From positions 45,956,001 to 46,020,000 of the forward strand of contig CP141127.1 in assembly GCA_035236585.1 (NCBI GenBank): a stretch of DNA of 64,000 bases, given 5' to 3'. Source of the stretch: Warburgia ugandensis. Taxonomy: Eukaryota > Streptophyta > Magnoliopsida > Canellales > Canellaceae. The position numbers were made by a program, and so were the translations under genes. This document shows positions 1 through 11,459 of the stretch, one piece after another (position 1 is the first letter of the stretch; every line of letters begins with the position of its first letter). Under the pieces are notes generated by a model that saw only the letters and a program-made list of their open reading frames with translations, was not told where the DNA came from and made no database searches.

Positions 1-362
1 ATACCCCTTGAAGACATGTATTTTGCTTTGTTTGAGAGTATTGTATTGTAATGAGAGTTTCATTGTATGGTGAGCTTTGAGTTTTGGATTATGTAATTTG
101 GACAAGTATTGTAATGGATTTGGCTGTACTGTGAACCAATGGATGGATTCTGAAATTTAATAAAAGTATATTCCTTTAGTGGAATTTTATCTTGTACAAA
201 GTTCTACTTATGTTATGTATGAAGTGATGACTTGGGTTTTACAAAACAAGTTCTAAAGAAAAGAATTTCCGCTGCTTTGTTTTTGCAAAATTTTTTTACT
301 ATTAAGGGCCCTGCCTTTCAAAATATATTACAAAATGTGTTACAAAAACCCAGGTTGTCACA
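1..362 (+). mobile_element. 3' end of a family A large LTR (copy A1), cut by the window edge
   Basis: This stretch matches the last ~360 bp of two complete family A LTRs at 51300-51649 and 61590-61947, base for base over long runs by eye. It carries a polyadenylation signal AATAAA at 159-164, conserved in both other copies (51444-51449, 61753-61758), and ends in CAGGTTGTCACA at 362, the canonical CA end of an LTR. The bases after it (actgc) would be the target-site duplication, but the left end lies outside the window. No coding capacity is seen. It is probably another solo LTR of a large-LTR Ty3/gypsy element, or the end of a full element. Confidence 0.85.
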
Positions 363-450
363 ACTGCCTAGCTTAAGTGAGAATAAGGAATGTCATTCCT
401 ACTGGAAATTCCAGTAGGAAGGTGTGTTCAAAGGCTACTATTAACATTTC
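363..450. other. Short spacer with a perfect 12-bp inverted repeat
   Basis: This short stretch lies between the family A LTR end and the first recognisable family B sequence. It contains TTCCTACTGGAA (396-407) and its exact reverse complement TTCCAGTAGGAA (409-420), separated by one base. No gene is seen. It could be host DNA or the diverged start of LTR B1. Confidence 0.5.
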
Positions 451-1282
451 AACATTTATTAATGAGGCCCACAGTTTCCAAAGGTGTGCTGAAACTATAG
501 TTTCATAAATGAGGCCCACAAAATCAGGCACTGAAAACTATGATTTGACATGCATTTATTAAGTATGGCTAGTAATCATTTCAGCATTTAATAAAAAGAA
601 TTTTTTTTAAATAAAATAAAATCATATTTTTTATGGGGGCAGGGTGGGTGGCTTTAAATGTGCCTTCCCCCTCATTTAATTCTCCCTTGAAATCACCCCT
701 CCCCATTTACTGCTACCTGGTTCACCGTGCCACCCAACAAAGGTGCCGAAGGCAACTCCCCCGATGCCGACTGGACACGCAGCAACAATGACACTAGTTC
801 TTCTCCCTCCAGCAACGAAAGGTGTTTTTCAGCTAGCCCAGTGAGGTAGGCCAGTCTTCCCTCTCCCCTCTATTGTCATGGCTAGTTGTTTCCCTTTTTT
901 TTTTCATTTATTGACACTGGAAAACAGCTTAGGATGCCATTTTCTGGTGACTTAGTGAATAATACTATTTTTGTGAAAAATAACTAATGAAATGGCTATA
1001 GATTGGTTATCTAAACTATTCATCTTGTGCATGATGAACATAGGAACAAACCCTTCAAATCTCATAAAGATCCAACGGCTGATGAAGCCAGAAACTTGAA
1101 AAATAAGATCGATTAAAAACATCAGATTTAGGAAAACTTAGTTGATGAAAGTGTCATAAAACCAAAATGCACAAAAATCCAATCAAAATGAAATAAAAAT
1201 CATAGGATTTGGAGACTATGCATTGTCAGCGGTGACTGGAATCTAGTTATCATCTCCAGTAATGGCAATGCTATTTAGACCG

Positions 1283-1506
1283 TCGGGGATGTCCTGTGGG
1301 AGACGAACTACATGACGCGCATGCTGGGCACGGACACGCGCATGTAGGCAGTGTGTGCATTGTTCCTAGCCACAATGAAACACGCATGCATTCCAACGAT
1401 GGAGATGCACGCAGGGCGCGTTCTAGGCATGCGTCATGAGCATGCGCATCCCAGCGATGGAGATGCACATAGGACACATTCCATACGAGCATCACGCACA
1501 CCCCCA
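1283..1506 (+). repeat. CpG-rich block with degenerate short repeats in LTR B1
   Basis: A GC-rich island in AT-rich surroundings. It contains two related copies of a CGATGGAGATGCAC segment (about 1397 and 1455), each flanked by GCATGCGT-like words. The counterpart in copy B2 is at about 43140-43370. The 78-codon minus-strand open frame here comes from base composition and is not called as a gene. Confidence 0.7.
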
Positions 1507-2657
1507 TGATGCCAATTTTTTATTAATTTATCCAAAAATTAATTCTGAACCATTTATTCACTAAAATCTTAATTGTAGGAGCTACAGAGGTCCAAATCAT
1601 TATCTGAGACATTCGTTGAGTTCATCTCAACAATACGGACCTAGATTTGACATAAAAACTTTAATTTGACCAATTTTAAATTGATCAAATCACAAAATAC
1701 TATCCAATAATCTAGATCAGCCAGATCAATTGATGATCAAGCTTCAAAAACTGATTATATACATCAAATATGGGATGATCTAGTGGATTAAAAGAATATA
1801 TCTCAAGTAATTGTCAAGAAAAATTATCTTAACCATCGATCTGGCCATGTGCCTTAGGACTGGTTGATCAAGGAACGATTTGACCATTAGATCAATGTGT
1901 AATCGTGGATATACATGTAAATCACTAAAAATATATATGGAAATTAGATGGATCATGATAAAAATGATTGAAATTGATGATCAGATGCTACATATGAGTA
2001 ATACGATTTAACAATTGGATCGTCTTCAAACTTCATAAGATGAAAGAAATTGACCCTTTATTGATCAAGGGACATTAATTGAATGAATCATAACTTAGAT
2101 TGATGATCAAAGATGACAGATGATTGTTTAGATGTTAGAAAAACCAACATCTAGTCCAGGATTTTCGTAATTGAGGGTTAATCAAATGATGTGGACCGCT
2201 AATCTGGGATTAACTACCATATAAGGCAAATCATCACTTCGATTAACTTATTTTTCGGATTTCAAAACACCAAGTGATCGAATGACTTAGTGTGACTTAT
2301 GATGTGATAGGTATGTTAGAGCACACAGGTTGATATAGCCTACGTGCCTGATTGGAGTACCGCACTTTTGAGATAGGTGATTATGTTTGGGATTTTTCCA
2401 TGATTTCATAAATCATGTCATGTTATTTGGGAACTTTGATGCATGTGTTTTATGCCATATTATGTTTTTATTAAAATGTATTCATTATACATGTTTGATA
2501 TCATGACTCTGAATCTATACAATTACTCATGTTCTGACACTTGACTGATGATGTGTATCATGCTTTTTAACTCGAGCTTATTGAGATTTATTACAAATGA
2601 AAGTTTCTATGGTTTATATCATGTTTTGCTATTTTATGACGGGTGTTTCTGCCTGGT

Positions 2658-2780
2658 GGATTCTATGCTAGGAGGGTTGTAGAGTTGGCCACCCAACCTC
2701 TAAATTTATATATTATAGACACCAGCCCTGATATGTGGGCAATCACGTGTAGTTTATGGTAATCATGGGTAGGCCACCCA
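2658..2780 (+). promoter_or_regulatory. Shared LTR module in B1 (GCTAGGAGGG ... GGCCACCC ... ATGGGTAGGCCACCC)
   Basis: Half 1 (2658-2694) contains CTATGCTAGGAGGGTT followed by TTGGCCACCC. Half 2 (2758-2779) contains AATCATGGGTAGGCCACCC. The same pair in the same order occurs in family A (50613-50736 and 60841-60963) and, more degenerate, in B2 and C on the minus strand. Family D has half 1 clearly. The function is unknown. Conservation across otherwise dissimilar LTRs suggests an RNA-level or regulatory role, but that is inference. Confidence 0.6.
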
Positions 2781-2916
2781 CGCAAGTTCGACCAACTCCC
2801 ATGCCTTAGCGGACACTAGTCTCCCGTTTTGGTGTCGATGGCTAGCGGCAATGGTTTATACCCTGGAGTGCTTGCCATTACAGCATAGCAATCCATGTTC
2901 TTATTTTGTATGCTTA

Positions 2917-3235
2917 TGTGGCATGGATATATTAGGTGAAGCCTAAGTGGGCGACCAGATGTGGGCTAGACTACAGGTTGAGCAAGCTACTTGGTGTGCA
3001 AGCTACAAGTAAGGAACCCTTAGATCATATGTGGTATTGATATATTGGGTGAAGCCTATGTGGGTGGCTAGATGTGGGTGGGGCTACGGGCAGAGTGAGC
3101 TACAGGTGAGGAACCCTAGGATCAAATGTGGTATTGATATATTGGGTGAAGCCTATGTGGGCGGCTAGATGTGGGGGGGCCTACAGGCTAAGCGAGTTAC
3201 CTAGTGTGCAATTTATAGGTGAGGATTCCTAGAAT
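2917..3235 (+). repeat. Three tandem copies of a ~100-bp unit in LTR B1
   Basis: Each unit carries GATATATTGGGTGAAGCC (ATTAGG in the first), then a GTGGGCGGCTAGATGTGGG-like stretch, a CTACAGG-AG-GAGCTAC stretch and AGGAACCCTAG. Units 2 and 3 (from about 3030 and 3130) are nearly identical while unit 1 is more diverged, which suggests a recent duplication of the right-hand unit. Confidence 0.8.
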
Positions 3236-5407
3236 TGGAATGAGTACTCATTGCTAATGCTATGAGTGTAATGGAACACTCTTAGGGCTTGATTATGCAC
3301 CATGCCCTGTTTATCATGACATGCATTTATATTCTAATGTGAACATAGATTCTTATTTACTTTTGATGGATGCATATCCATGTATTACTCACTCTTTGCA
3401 TGCCATGGTGATTAGATTTAATATTGTTTTATTCAGCCGAAAAGCTTGCTTTGATTATTATCGCTTCCTTCAAGCTTATCAGTTTTCATACGTTATCTGT
3501 TATGATTGTCTGATGATTTGATGTGCCTTGTAAATGATTTACTCTATGAGACTCATCATGATGTTGATATCCTTTGTAAACTATTTTATCACATATTTTA
3601 TTACATATAAGCACCTACATAAGTAATAGCTTGTTGAGGCATTTCTTTGTTTGTAATGCCTTAGATTCTGAGAGCCACAACGCTAAGGGAAAAATAGGAG
3701 GAGTAGCATTGACTGAGTGAGGACCACGAGGACCATCTGCGACTTAGTACTCTGGAGACTGACTTTCTTTTGGGCTGTACAAGGATATTATTATGCAGAT
3801 GGTATTGGACCCATACTTTTTGCATAGTGTATATGTACTTACACATGTGTGTATGATGTGGTGATCATGGATGGAACCTTGGGGATTGTGGACATTTCAT
3901 TATTACTACCTCTTTCATGGCTGGCGTTTTGATTAGACATGGTTTTAAATTGAGCATGCTCTATGTATTGATGCTTTGGTTTTGTTTATCGCCGTGGTTT
4001 GGACTTGAATGACCCTCGAGGTTTTCATTTTGGGCATTTCCCTTAAGACGATTATCATTTCTATATTAAATGAGAGTTTTCTATTTCAAGGATCCCGTCT
4101 ATTTTATTAAAAATATTATCATTATATATATATTGGAAAAAGATTTTAGAAAACCCAAGGTGTCACAAAAAGGGCTAGTGGAAAGGATGGGAAATGTAAA
4201 ATAGGGTATCACAAAATTCCCAATAGAAATAATGTGTAAACCTATATCTATTTGGTATAAAAATTGGAACAAACCATGCTAAAATTAGCACAAAGGAATG
4301 CTACACCCTATCACTACCTTCTAACATGAGCACTAGTAAGGTTCATGCAAAAATTCTAAGATTTAAGTGGGCTAAAGGGTGTGGGGAATGGTAGTGGACT
4401 ATTAGAAAATATAACATGCCTACTAATACATTCACTTAAGTATAGTAACATGGAAAAACTATTGCACATTACCTAATCACTCCTTAAGAGACGTTAGGTG
4501 TTTACCTATGCCCCAAATCCATGTTACTACAATTTTGCCTTAGTTTTTAGGCCCAGGGCATTAGGTTATAAAAGTTGTGCCTAACCTAGACAAGAAGAAG
4601 GAGAGTAGTGTACAAGAACCCTCTTTACTCTTGAAGTGACATAGTGACCAGTCCTAGGATTGTTACAAATGGTTGGACTTAGAGTTGGGAGAAGGAATCC
4701 TAACCTAAAAATAACATGGTGTCCACTTGGCTAGAAGGTGGGAACCCTAGAACTTCTACTTCACTTTCTTGATTGGAAACATGTCTCTGTGTAAGAAGAC
4801 ATGTTATCACCTAAAAGCAACTATAGGAATTTGGCGTTAGAAAATAGGTGTGTGCTTCAACAACCAAGTTGGAAACTCACTAAATAACTTCTAATTAACC
4901 TTCAAAACTAGTAAGTACAATAAAATGATTCAATCTAGGATGCTAATTCAACTTAAAACATTGAATGATAAGAATAACCAATCCTATGATTACCTTGAAA
5001 GGCTATTACTTGGAAGAATGCCTTGTCACCAACTAGGTGATTGATTTAAGGTTAGGGAAGCCCCATGGCCTAGGGAATACAACTAAGAAGTAAAAGAGAA
5101 AGGAAACATCAAAGGATCATTAGGTTCTCCAAGAAAATGAATTGGCAAAATGATGTCACAAAGGATACATATAACTTAAATGATCATCCAAGGGTAGCAC
5201 AAGGACTATACCTAGTTCTTTAACTAGGGACCTATAATTGAAAGGACGTTCACATTTTAATGGAAGATCAAACCTCTAGTTATATCAAATACTATGGCAT
5301 AAACACCATAAGTTATAACATACTAAGTTCTTAAAATTTAAAGGACTAATGGATCTCATACATTACATTGGACATACCTTGTATTTGGGACTATGGTTTC
5401 TCATTAG

Positions 5408-5640
5408 TATTTTAGGTGTGCAGTATATGAGTAGCTGTAAGTCTTGAAGGATACAAATTTCTTAATGCTTTAGGTATACATTTTACAAGTCGCTATAAGC
5501 CCTGTTTGAATATGGATTTCATTGATGTTTTAGGTGGCACTCTCTGAGTAGCTGTAAGCACTAGGAATAGGATTTTGATCACTGTTTTGGTAGGTGCTCT
5601 ATCAGTATAGTAAGACCTGTGGCATACACGCCTCGGTTGA
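5408..5640 (+). repeat. Degenerate ~60-bp tandem repeat in LTR D
   Basis: About four units each begin TTTTAGGTG or a close variant and carry AGTAGCTGTAAG or a variant before a short AT-rich tail. The repeats stop just before the shared module at 5755. Confidence 0.65.
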
Positions 5641-5754
5641 TAGTAAGACTTGGAGGAATATACACCTGGGACGGCATAAGACCTGGAGGTAGGCACACCT
5701 AGGGCAACCATGAGATCAAGGCATGCATGCTACACACCGTTGTAAGTCTTGTAG

Positions 5755-5850
5755 ACCTTATGCTAGGAGGTGTAGTTGGCCACTTACCTCTGAGATGAAA
5801 TTGATACCAGCCCTACGATGGAAACCGTAGGCATTAGGAGTAGCTTCTCT
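5755..5850 (+). promoter_or_regulatory. Shared LTR module in family D
   Basis: Half 1 is clear: TTATGCTAGGAGG followed by AGTTGGCCACTTACCTCTGA (to about 5792). Next comes a GATACCAGCCC word at 5812-5822 that matches ACACCAGCCC in B1. Half 2 is weak here (GGCATTAGGAGTAG at about 5830). Confidence 0.5.
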
Positions 5851-6349
5851 TGGGAAACTAATTTGAGGTAGCCCAATGCCCCATGAGGTCTGGTGAGGAT
5901 AGACTGTGCGGTATCTACAAGTTTACATAGAGGCTAAGGTATTCATTTGGAGTGATGGTAGAGCCCTACATGAATAGGAGTTTGGGTATGGATTTGGGCA
6001 TGTTGGACATGCCAGTCACTCTCGAGAGTCAAAATCATAGTTCCTTGATGGTAGGACTATATGCCATTCTGGTTTTTGATCTATCAGTTTTTCCACAATC
6101 ATGTGGACTTGGATTTCATATTGATGGTGGATTGTGCACATGATTTTACTTGGTTGCTGAGGGTTTATCGAGACGATGATTTATCAATTGTTGGTTCATG
6201 CATGACTTGGGTTTTGACAATCTTTTCAGGTGATTTCCCTCTTGCATATTCTCATTCTCACTTCTCATTAGGACTGAGTATTTGAGGATTCTATAAAACA
6301 AAACCTAATTTATGCTTATCTCAGGTCAATGTACTAAATTACCTTTGGA

Positions 6350-6482
6350 TGCCTATACACACACATACACTTTAGTATTGGTTGTTGTATCTTCCAGGTC
6401 ATGAGAGGTTGATATGCTTATATATATACATACACTTTAGTACTGGTTGCTGTATCTTCTAAGTCATGAGAGGTTGGTATGC

Positions 6483-6513
<31 letters not shown>

Positions 6514-6563
6514 CATACATACATACATACATACATACATACATACATACATACATACATACA

Positions 6564-6595
<32 letters not shown>

Positions 6596-6640
6596 CTTTA
6601 GTACTGGTTGCTGTATCTTCCAAGTCATGAGAGGTTGATA
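6350..6640 (+). repeat. (ACAT)n microsatellite lying between copies of a ~70-bp repeat
   Basis: Three copies of a unit containing CTTTAGTACTGGTTGCTG and AGTCATGAGAGGTTG occur at about 6368, 6430 and 6597. Short ACATAC words precede units 1 and 2. Between units 2 and 3 the ACAT motif has expanded to an almost pure tract at about 6484-6592. The open frame across it (repeating IHTY) is a by-product of the tetranucleotide repeat. Confidence 0.9.
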
Positions 6641-7012
6641 TGCTTCCCCCTTACAACCAACAATTTTTAGGTGATGTTTTAGGGAGATTGAGCATGTAGG
6701 ACTAAGGAAAGGCTAAGGCTTTTAGCTTGTCCAAGATGTATTATGGTGATACTTTTTGTGCACTTACATGATAGATTACATTGTATAAGAATCCATTTTG
6801 GATTGTACATACCTTATTATGTTGACACCTGAACAGTTGTGGAACTTTAAATGGACTGTTTATTTATTTTCGATGGATGAGTGATTCTACTTATGATCAG
6901 TGATGATCCTGTGGCATGCATTTCTAACCATCTTCAAGTTATAACATTTCTTTTTTACATATAAGCATAGGTTTCAATAATAACACCCATTATGAAGTTA
7001 GAGTGTTTCACA

Positions 7013-9240
7013 AAATACTTATTTATTATCACTTTGATGACTTTTCAAAAACAAAGAAATTTTTGCTACTTGTCAAAATAAAATTGATAACTATTTAAAA
7101 AAATAAGGTTATTATAGTCAGGTCCCAATGGGAGTTAAAGTAAATCCAAATCAAAATTTAAAAGTCTTTTGTAAGTTTGTGCTAAAAAAGACAAGTTTTA
7201 GAAATGAAAATTTTTAGCATACAATAAGGAACTAGACAAAAAGATTTTATAGTGGTTCAACCATCCAAGCAAGGCACCTACTTTCACTCCCTCAAAGTAT
7301 TCCCTACTTTGACATTCCTCTACTCCTAGTTGATTATGTGGTGGCTACAAACAAAAGATTAGAGCACTTACAACAGCTCATCCTTCTTACAAACACTTAG
7401 AAAATTATCAAAGTTAGTAGAGCTACACTACTCTCTCAAATGCAAAGAAGATTTTGAAAAAGAAGTTCTCTCTTAATACATATAATTGAAAACACAAAGG
7501 ATAGAGAGATTTTACAAAACATAAGATGAAAAGGATTTGCTCATGTAGCCTAAGGGTGTTTACTTGAGTAGATAACTTTAAAAACTCTCGAATTTGATTT
7601 TCAATCTTCTTATTCTTTTCCCAAATGATTCTAATATATAGTAACAATTAAAAAATAATTGATTTCGACAAATTCTTTTCATTAGAAACAAATATGCTAA
7701 TTTAAGAGATAAGAATTCAATTTGGAATTGCCAGCTATTAGAATTATCTCTCAATTTGGTTGATTAGAGTTTTCATTTTAATTGCCTAGATTCCACACAT
7801 AGTAAATCCATTAAAATAGTTTAAAAAGGATACAGACTTTTCTACAAGCTTAGCTGACTGGAATTTTGGCCAGAAATGAAATCCACTGACTTTTCATTTT
7901 AGATGGCTGGTAAAACTTTGTTAGGTGGCTTGATTTTAAAGCAAACACTTTGTCAAGTAGAGATTTAGAATCCAATGGGCGTAATTCACAATTCTACTTC
8001 CCTTAGTTTTTGGAATTTCATTTGAGTACCTCGGGTGTGCCTTTCCTAGATTCTAGTCATCTCATTTGATCTTGTTAGTAAGCTAAATTCATACGTGAAT
8101 CAAAATACAATGCGATCTTCAACTTGGACCACAACTTCATTAAGTCTTCATCCAATTGACTGGATTTGAGTTTTTCATTTTTTAGAAAAAAATCAATTGA
8201 GTTGGCTAAAGAACATTGAGTAGCTTTTTTGAATTCAAGAAAAAAAGCCTTATTAAAGACTTTCCAAAATTGTAGGTTAGATTCAAGACAACAGACTGGA
8301 TTCCTCAAACCATTAGGTTAGATTAAAGCTTATCTCAACTAAATCTCATTTAACTGCTTATCAGATACTTAGATTTTTTTTAATGGAAAACTCATCCAAT
8401 TTGGGGTAAGTTTGTTCTAAATCTTCATAAGCACAACACAAGTAAGGTGGATGTAGAATTTGGAACTAGCTAGTACTAAAATATTTTGGAACTCAAGTTG
8501 TATTGTACTTTTTCCACATTTTAGTTTTAGAAAAAAAGGTGGAACTTGTAGATTCTAAAACACAAGTGAGTTCCGTCATCTCTTTCTCTCTTCGCTAAGA
8601 ATTTCTTCATTACATATGTATGTGCATGGATCAAACAAAAATGGAATTGAGGATCACTTTTCTGTATTTTCATGGATTTGAGACATTCATCTGATTTAGT
8701 TTAATCAAGTGTCCTTAATACCAAGACTCTTGTATAATGGATGCAAAGAGGGGTTTTTGGTTTTTTATTATATGTTTTACAATCATAATAAGTGACTTAG
8801 AGATTACTAATAGAGGTGAGTTTAGTAGTTAGGACATCTTTTTGAGGCTAAATGAGATGAATGTCTTAGATTCATGAAAAAATACAAAAAAGTAGTCTTG
8901 CATCTCATTTTCTTCAATACCTAAACGCATACTTAGGCATTGAAGAAATTTTAGAGAGAGAGAGAGGGTTTTCTTTGTTTTTTTACGAGGAAAAAATTAA
9001 GATAGGCACCTTTCCCAACTAATCTCCTTTAATGTTTTCTTAATTTTTATTTTATTAATCCAAAATAGCTTTCTTTTTATGCAAAAACTCAAGTACACCT
9101 CAAACTGTAAGTAGGCAAAGATAATAAATTAATATGGCTTGGTAAGTGGTCGACCAAGGCAATTTCCTTTATATATTAGTATAGAAGATAATATTTGCTA
9201 AATTATTTCAATAGCGGAGTTGTATGTCTACAAATTGGAG
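7013..9240. other. AT-rich intergenic DNA, unclassified
   Basis: I see no convincing gene in this 2.2-kb stretch. Positions 7225-7330 contain a TTATAGTGGTTCAACCA word followed by repeated CTAC and CACTCCCTC words, reminiscent of a motif common in plant LTR-type repeats, so part of it may be old repeat DNA. An (AG)n run lies at about 8953-8967. Small open frames here have no recognisable domains. Confidence 0.6.
9168..9178 (+). promoter_or_regulatory. Possible TATA box of the PPR gene
   Basis: TTTATATATTA lies about 470 bp upstream of the start codon in otherwise AT-rich DNA. The distance would imply a long 5' leader, and a leader intron is possible. This is only a candidate by motif and position. 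Confidence 0.25.
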
Positions 9241-9643
9241 CATTAGAATTGTCCAACAGCAAGGTGTGAGGAAGATGAACGGTCTCGATCAGAAAGCATT
9301 GACTCGCGAAAAACTGCGCCAATGTCTTAGAAAGGACAGAGTTCCGCATTTGGCAACATGAGTTCTGGACATGTTTCCGCTTCTTCTGCTATACAAAATA
9401 GTACCGCCGGAAGACTTGAGATACTACTTTGCAGTGGCCAGAAAAACTACGCCGAATTCCCTGTCCAGAATTCAAATCCAAAAGCAAGGAACCCAAAGAA
9501 AAGATTAGGGTACTCTCTCTCTCTCTCATGGAGAAACGTATCACAATTTTACTCTATGGGCTATTCTGGAAACAAATTCTATCCAATTGATGAATTGACC
9601 CGCAAATAACTGTATACCGTCACAAGAAAGTTTTCAAGAAGAA

Positions 9644-10372
9644 ATGGCTTCCCTTGATAGATTCGTTTCGCCGTTGGAATTGGGTTTCCCTGTTTCTTCC
9701 TTCCGCCGGCTTCGATTTTCCGCTCTACCATTGAATTCAGACATCGTGATGCAACCTAATTCAAGATTTTCACTAAAAAGCCGCAATCTTCAAGCCCCAT
9801 ATCCCCAAAATGACAAATTCCGGTTTTTCGTGTCGGTTGGGTTGAACCAGTACCAATTTCTGACTTCAGAAGAGGACCAAATGAGTGATGGGTTTTTCAA
9901 AGCAATCGAGGAATTAGAAGAGATGGAACGAGAACCGTCCGATATTCTCGAGGAGATGAACGGCCGTCTTTCTGCTCGTGAGATACAGCTCGTTTTGGTG
10001 TATTTCTCTCAAGAAGGAAGAGATTCGTGGTGTGCATTGGAGGTGTTTGATTGGCTAAGGAGGGAGAATCGTGTTGATGAGGAGACTATGGAGTTAATGG
10101 TTTCAATCATGTGTGTTTGGGTAGAAAAATTGGTTAGAGGAGATCATGTTGTTCAAGATGTAATTGAGCTGTTAAAGGATATGGATTGTGTTGGATTGAA
10201 ACCAAGGTTTAGTATGATTGAGAAGGTGATTTCCTTGTATTGGGCGATGGGTGAGAAGGGGAAAGCTGTGTTGTTTGTGAAGGATGTGTTGAGGGTTGGT
10301 GTTGATTATATGGTTGATGGTGGTGGGAGCAATAAAGGAGGGCCACCTGGGTATCTTGCTTGGAGAATGATG
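9644..10372 (+). CDS. PPR protein of the At2g30100 type, exon 1 (residues 1-243)
   Basis: This is the first coding exon of a pentatricopeptide-repeat-like protein, a class of organelle RNA-binding proteins. The start ATG at 9644 has a good plant context (gaagaaATGGCT). Residues 1-50 are rich in S, R and hydrophobics with almost no acidic residues, as in a plastid transit peptide. From about residue 78 a conserved-looking region follows: DGFFKAIEELEEMEREPSD, then a helical stretch with SAREIQLVLVYFSQEGRDSW and VDEETMELMVSIMC. The exon ends ...GYLAWRMM at 10372, followed by GTACGA as splice donor, giving a phase-0 junction. I recognise the family from recall of the Arabidopsis protein annotated as chloroplastic PPR At2g30100. 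The open frame runs 27 codons past the donor, but that tail is intronic because homology resumes in exon 2. Confidence 0.88.
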
Positions 10373-11459
10373 GTACGATCTGTTCAGTTGTACTTTCCTT
10401 GCTTCTTGCTAATAGTTCTGAATCTAAAGTTTGTTGAGTTTTCTTTTGTTTAATTGCTCATTTGCATATTTGGGTGTGATTCTAGACAAGTGCTTCCCCT
10501 GTATTTGGTCTTCTAAATTGCAATTCCTCAGTTTCATCTATTATAATGGATTAGATCTGTTGAATTGGTGAAAAAGAGTATGATTACAATATGAATTTAT
10601 TTTTAACTAGAATTTATAGCTAGCATACAAAGTATATGGATAATTTGACAAATGATTCGTGCAATTTGCTTTGACTTGTGCACTGTGTGTTTGGTTTAAT
10701 AAATTCTTGTTGGATTAAAAAATTTGGGAACTTTTGTGTTATTTCAAATAAATCAGGAAGGCAAAAGATCTGGTTTTTTTTTTGAAAGAAAATTCAATTA
10801 TTTGTAGAATTTTAACTATACATGTGATCCTGTGGTTTGTTTTGATGTGTTGAATATGCTTTAATATCTGTTTAACATACCCTCATATTTTTCAACTATT
10901 CTATCAGCTTTGTTTCTGCCTTCTGGTATATCACAACAAACAAAATAGAATCACAATTACCATCTGATATTTTGGCTATGATATGCTGATACAGAGCATG
11001 GGATGGTTGATTCTGCTGTTGGTATCTGCAGCTAAATTGATCTTGCTGTCTGAGCAGTATCCTATCCTTCCTGTTAATGGGGTTTGTACGGATGTATCTT
11101 CAGTTAGGTAGGTTTGAACTTTTTCTTTTACATTTTTATGTGCAACTTGGACGCACACTGATTTCAAGCTAACAGCTAAATCAAGAATCTCAATAGTCAA
11201 CCGAAATAGTACTTCCTGATGAATTAAGTCGATCATCATCCACTTTTTATTTTTTTATTCCAGCTACAAGAGTCACAAAATAGATATTCCATGTTTCAAA
11301 ATGCAGGACTTCTCACCACCAGATACATGATGAAATAGCAGGTTCTTGATAAAATATGGGGAGTGCCAACGCAGACCTTGGACATTTCATTTCTAATAGG
11401 CAGAGTTTGCTTCTCTAAAAACATGCACAAAACTAATAGACTGGAACTAAGCTAATAAG

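Larger units (their letters stand above)
451..4167 (+). mobile_element. Family B large LTR, copy B1
   Basis: This block is homologous over its length to the reverse complement of 41726-44336 (copy B2). Clear anchors are the GGCCCACAAAATC box near 512 and 44090, the 2060-2420 segment against 42400-42640, and the GCTAGGAGGGTTGTAG box at 2669 against 42112-42148. It ends in AACCCAAGGTGTCACA at 4167. No long reading frame or pol motif is present, so it reads as an LTR without internal region. B2 begins with ~280 bp that I cannot find in B1, so the left end is uncertain and no target duplication was recognised. B1 carries a CpG-rich block (1283-1506), the shared LTR module (2658-2780) and a tandem repeat (2917-3235). 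Confidence 0.75.
4195..7012 (+). mobile_element. Family D large LTR (boundaries approximate)
   Basis: This block has the plan of the other large LTRs: a TATA-like TTATAAAAG at 4566-4574, tandem repeats at 5408-5640, the GCTAGGAGG/TTGGCCAC module at 5755-5790, further repeats at 6350-6640, and a terminal GTGTTTCACA ending at 7012. No pol motif is seen. A candidate TG start lies at 4195 (TGTAAAATAGGG), but the flanks there (ggaaa) and after 7012 (aaata) do not match, so the element may be truncated or the start may be misplaced. Confidence 0.5.

Noticed and set aside
2917-3235. Possible CRISPR-like array
   Set aside because: The units are ~100 bp, contiguous and diverged with no unique spacers. 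This is a plant LTR minisatellite.
6447-6638. 63-codon frame with an IHTY repeat
   Set aside because: It is a translation of the (ACAT)n microsatellite.
9358-9609. 83-codon frame upstream of the PPR start
   Set aside because: No recognisable domain. It lies in the presumed 5' leader and does not join the PPR frame, so at most it is an upstream frame.
10373-10453. Extension of PPR exon 1 to the stop at 10453
   Set aside because: The added residues are hydrophobic and unlike the family. A consensus donor lies at 10373 and the family-like sequence resumes at 39024.
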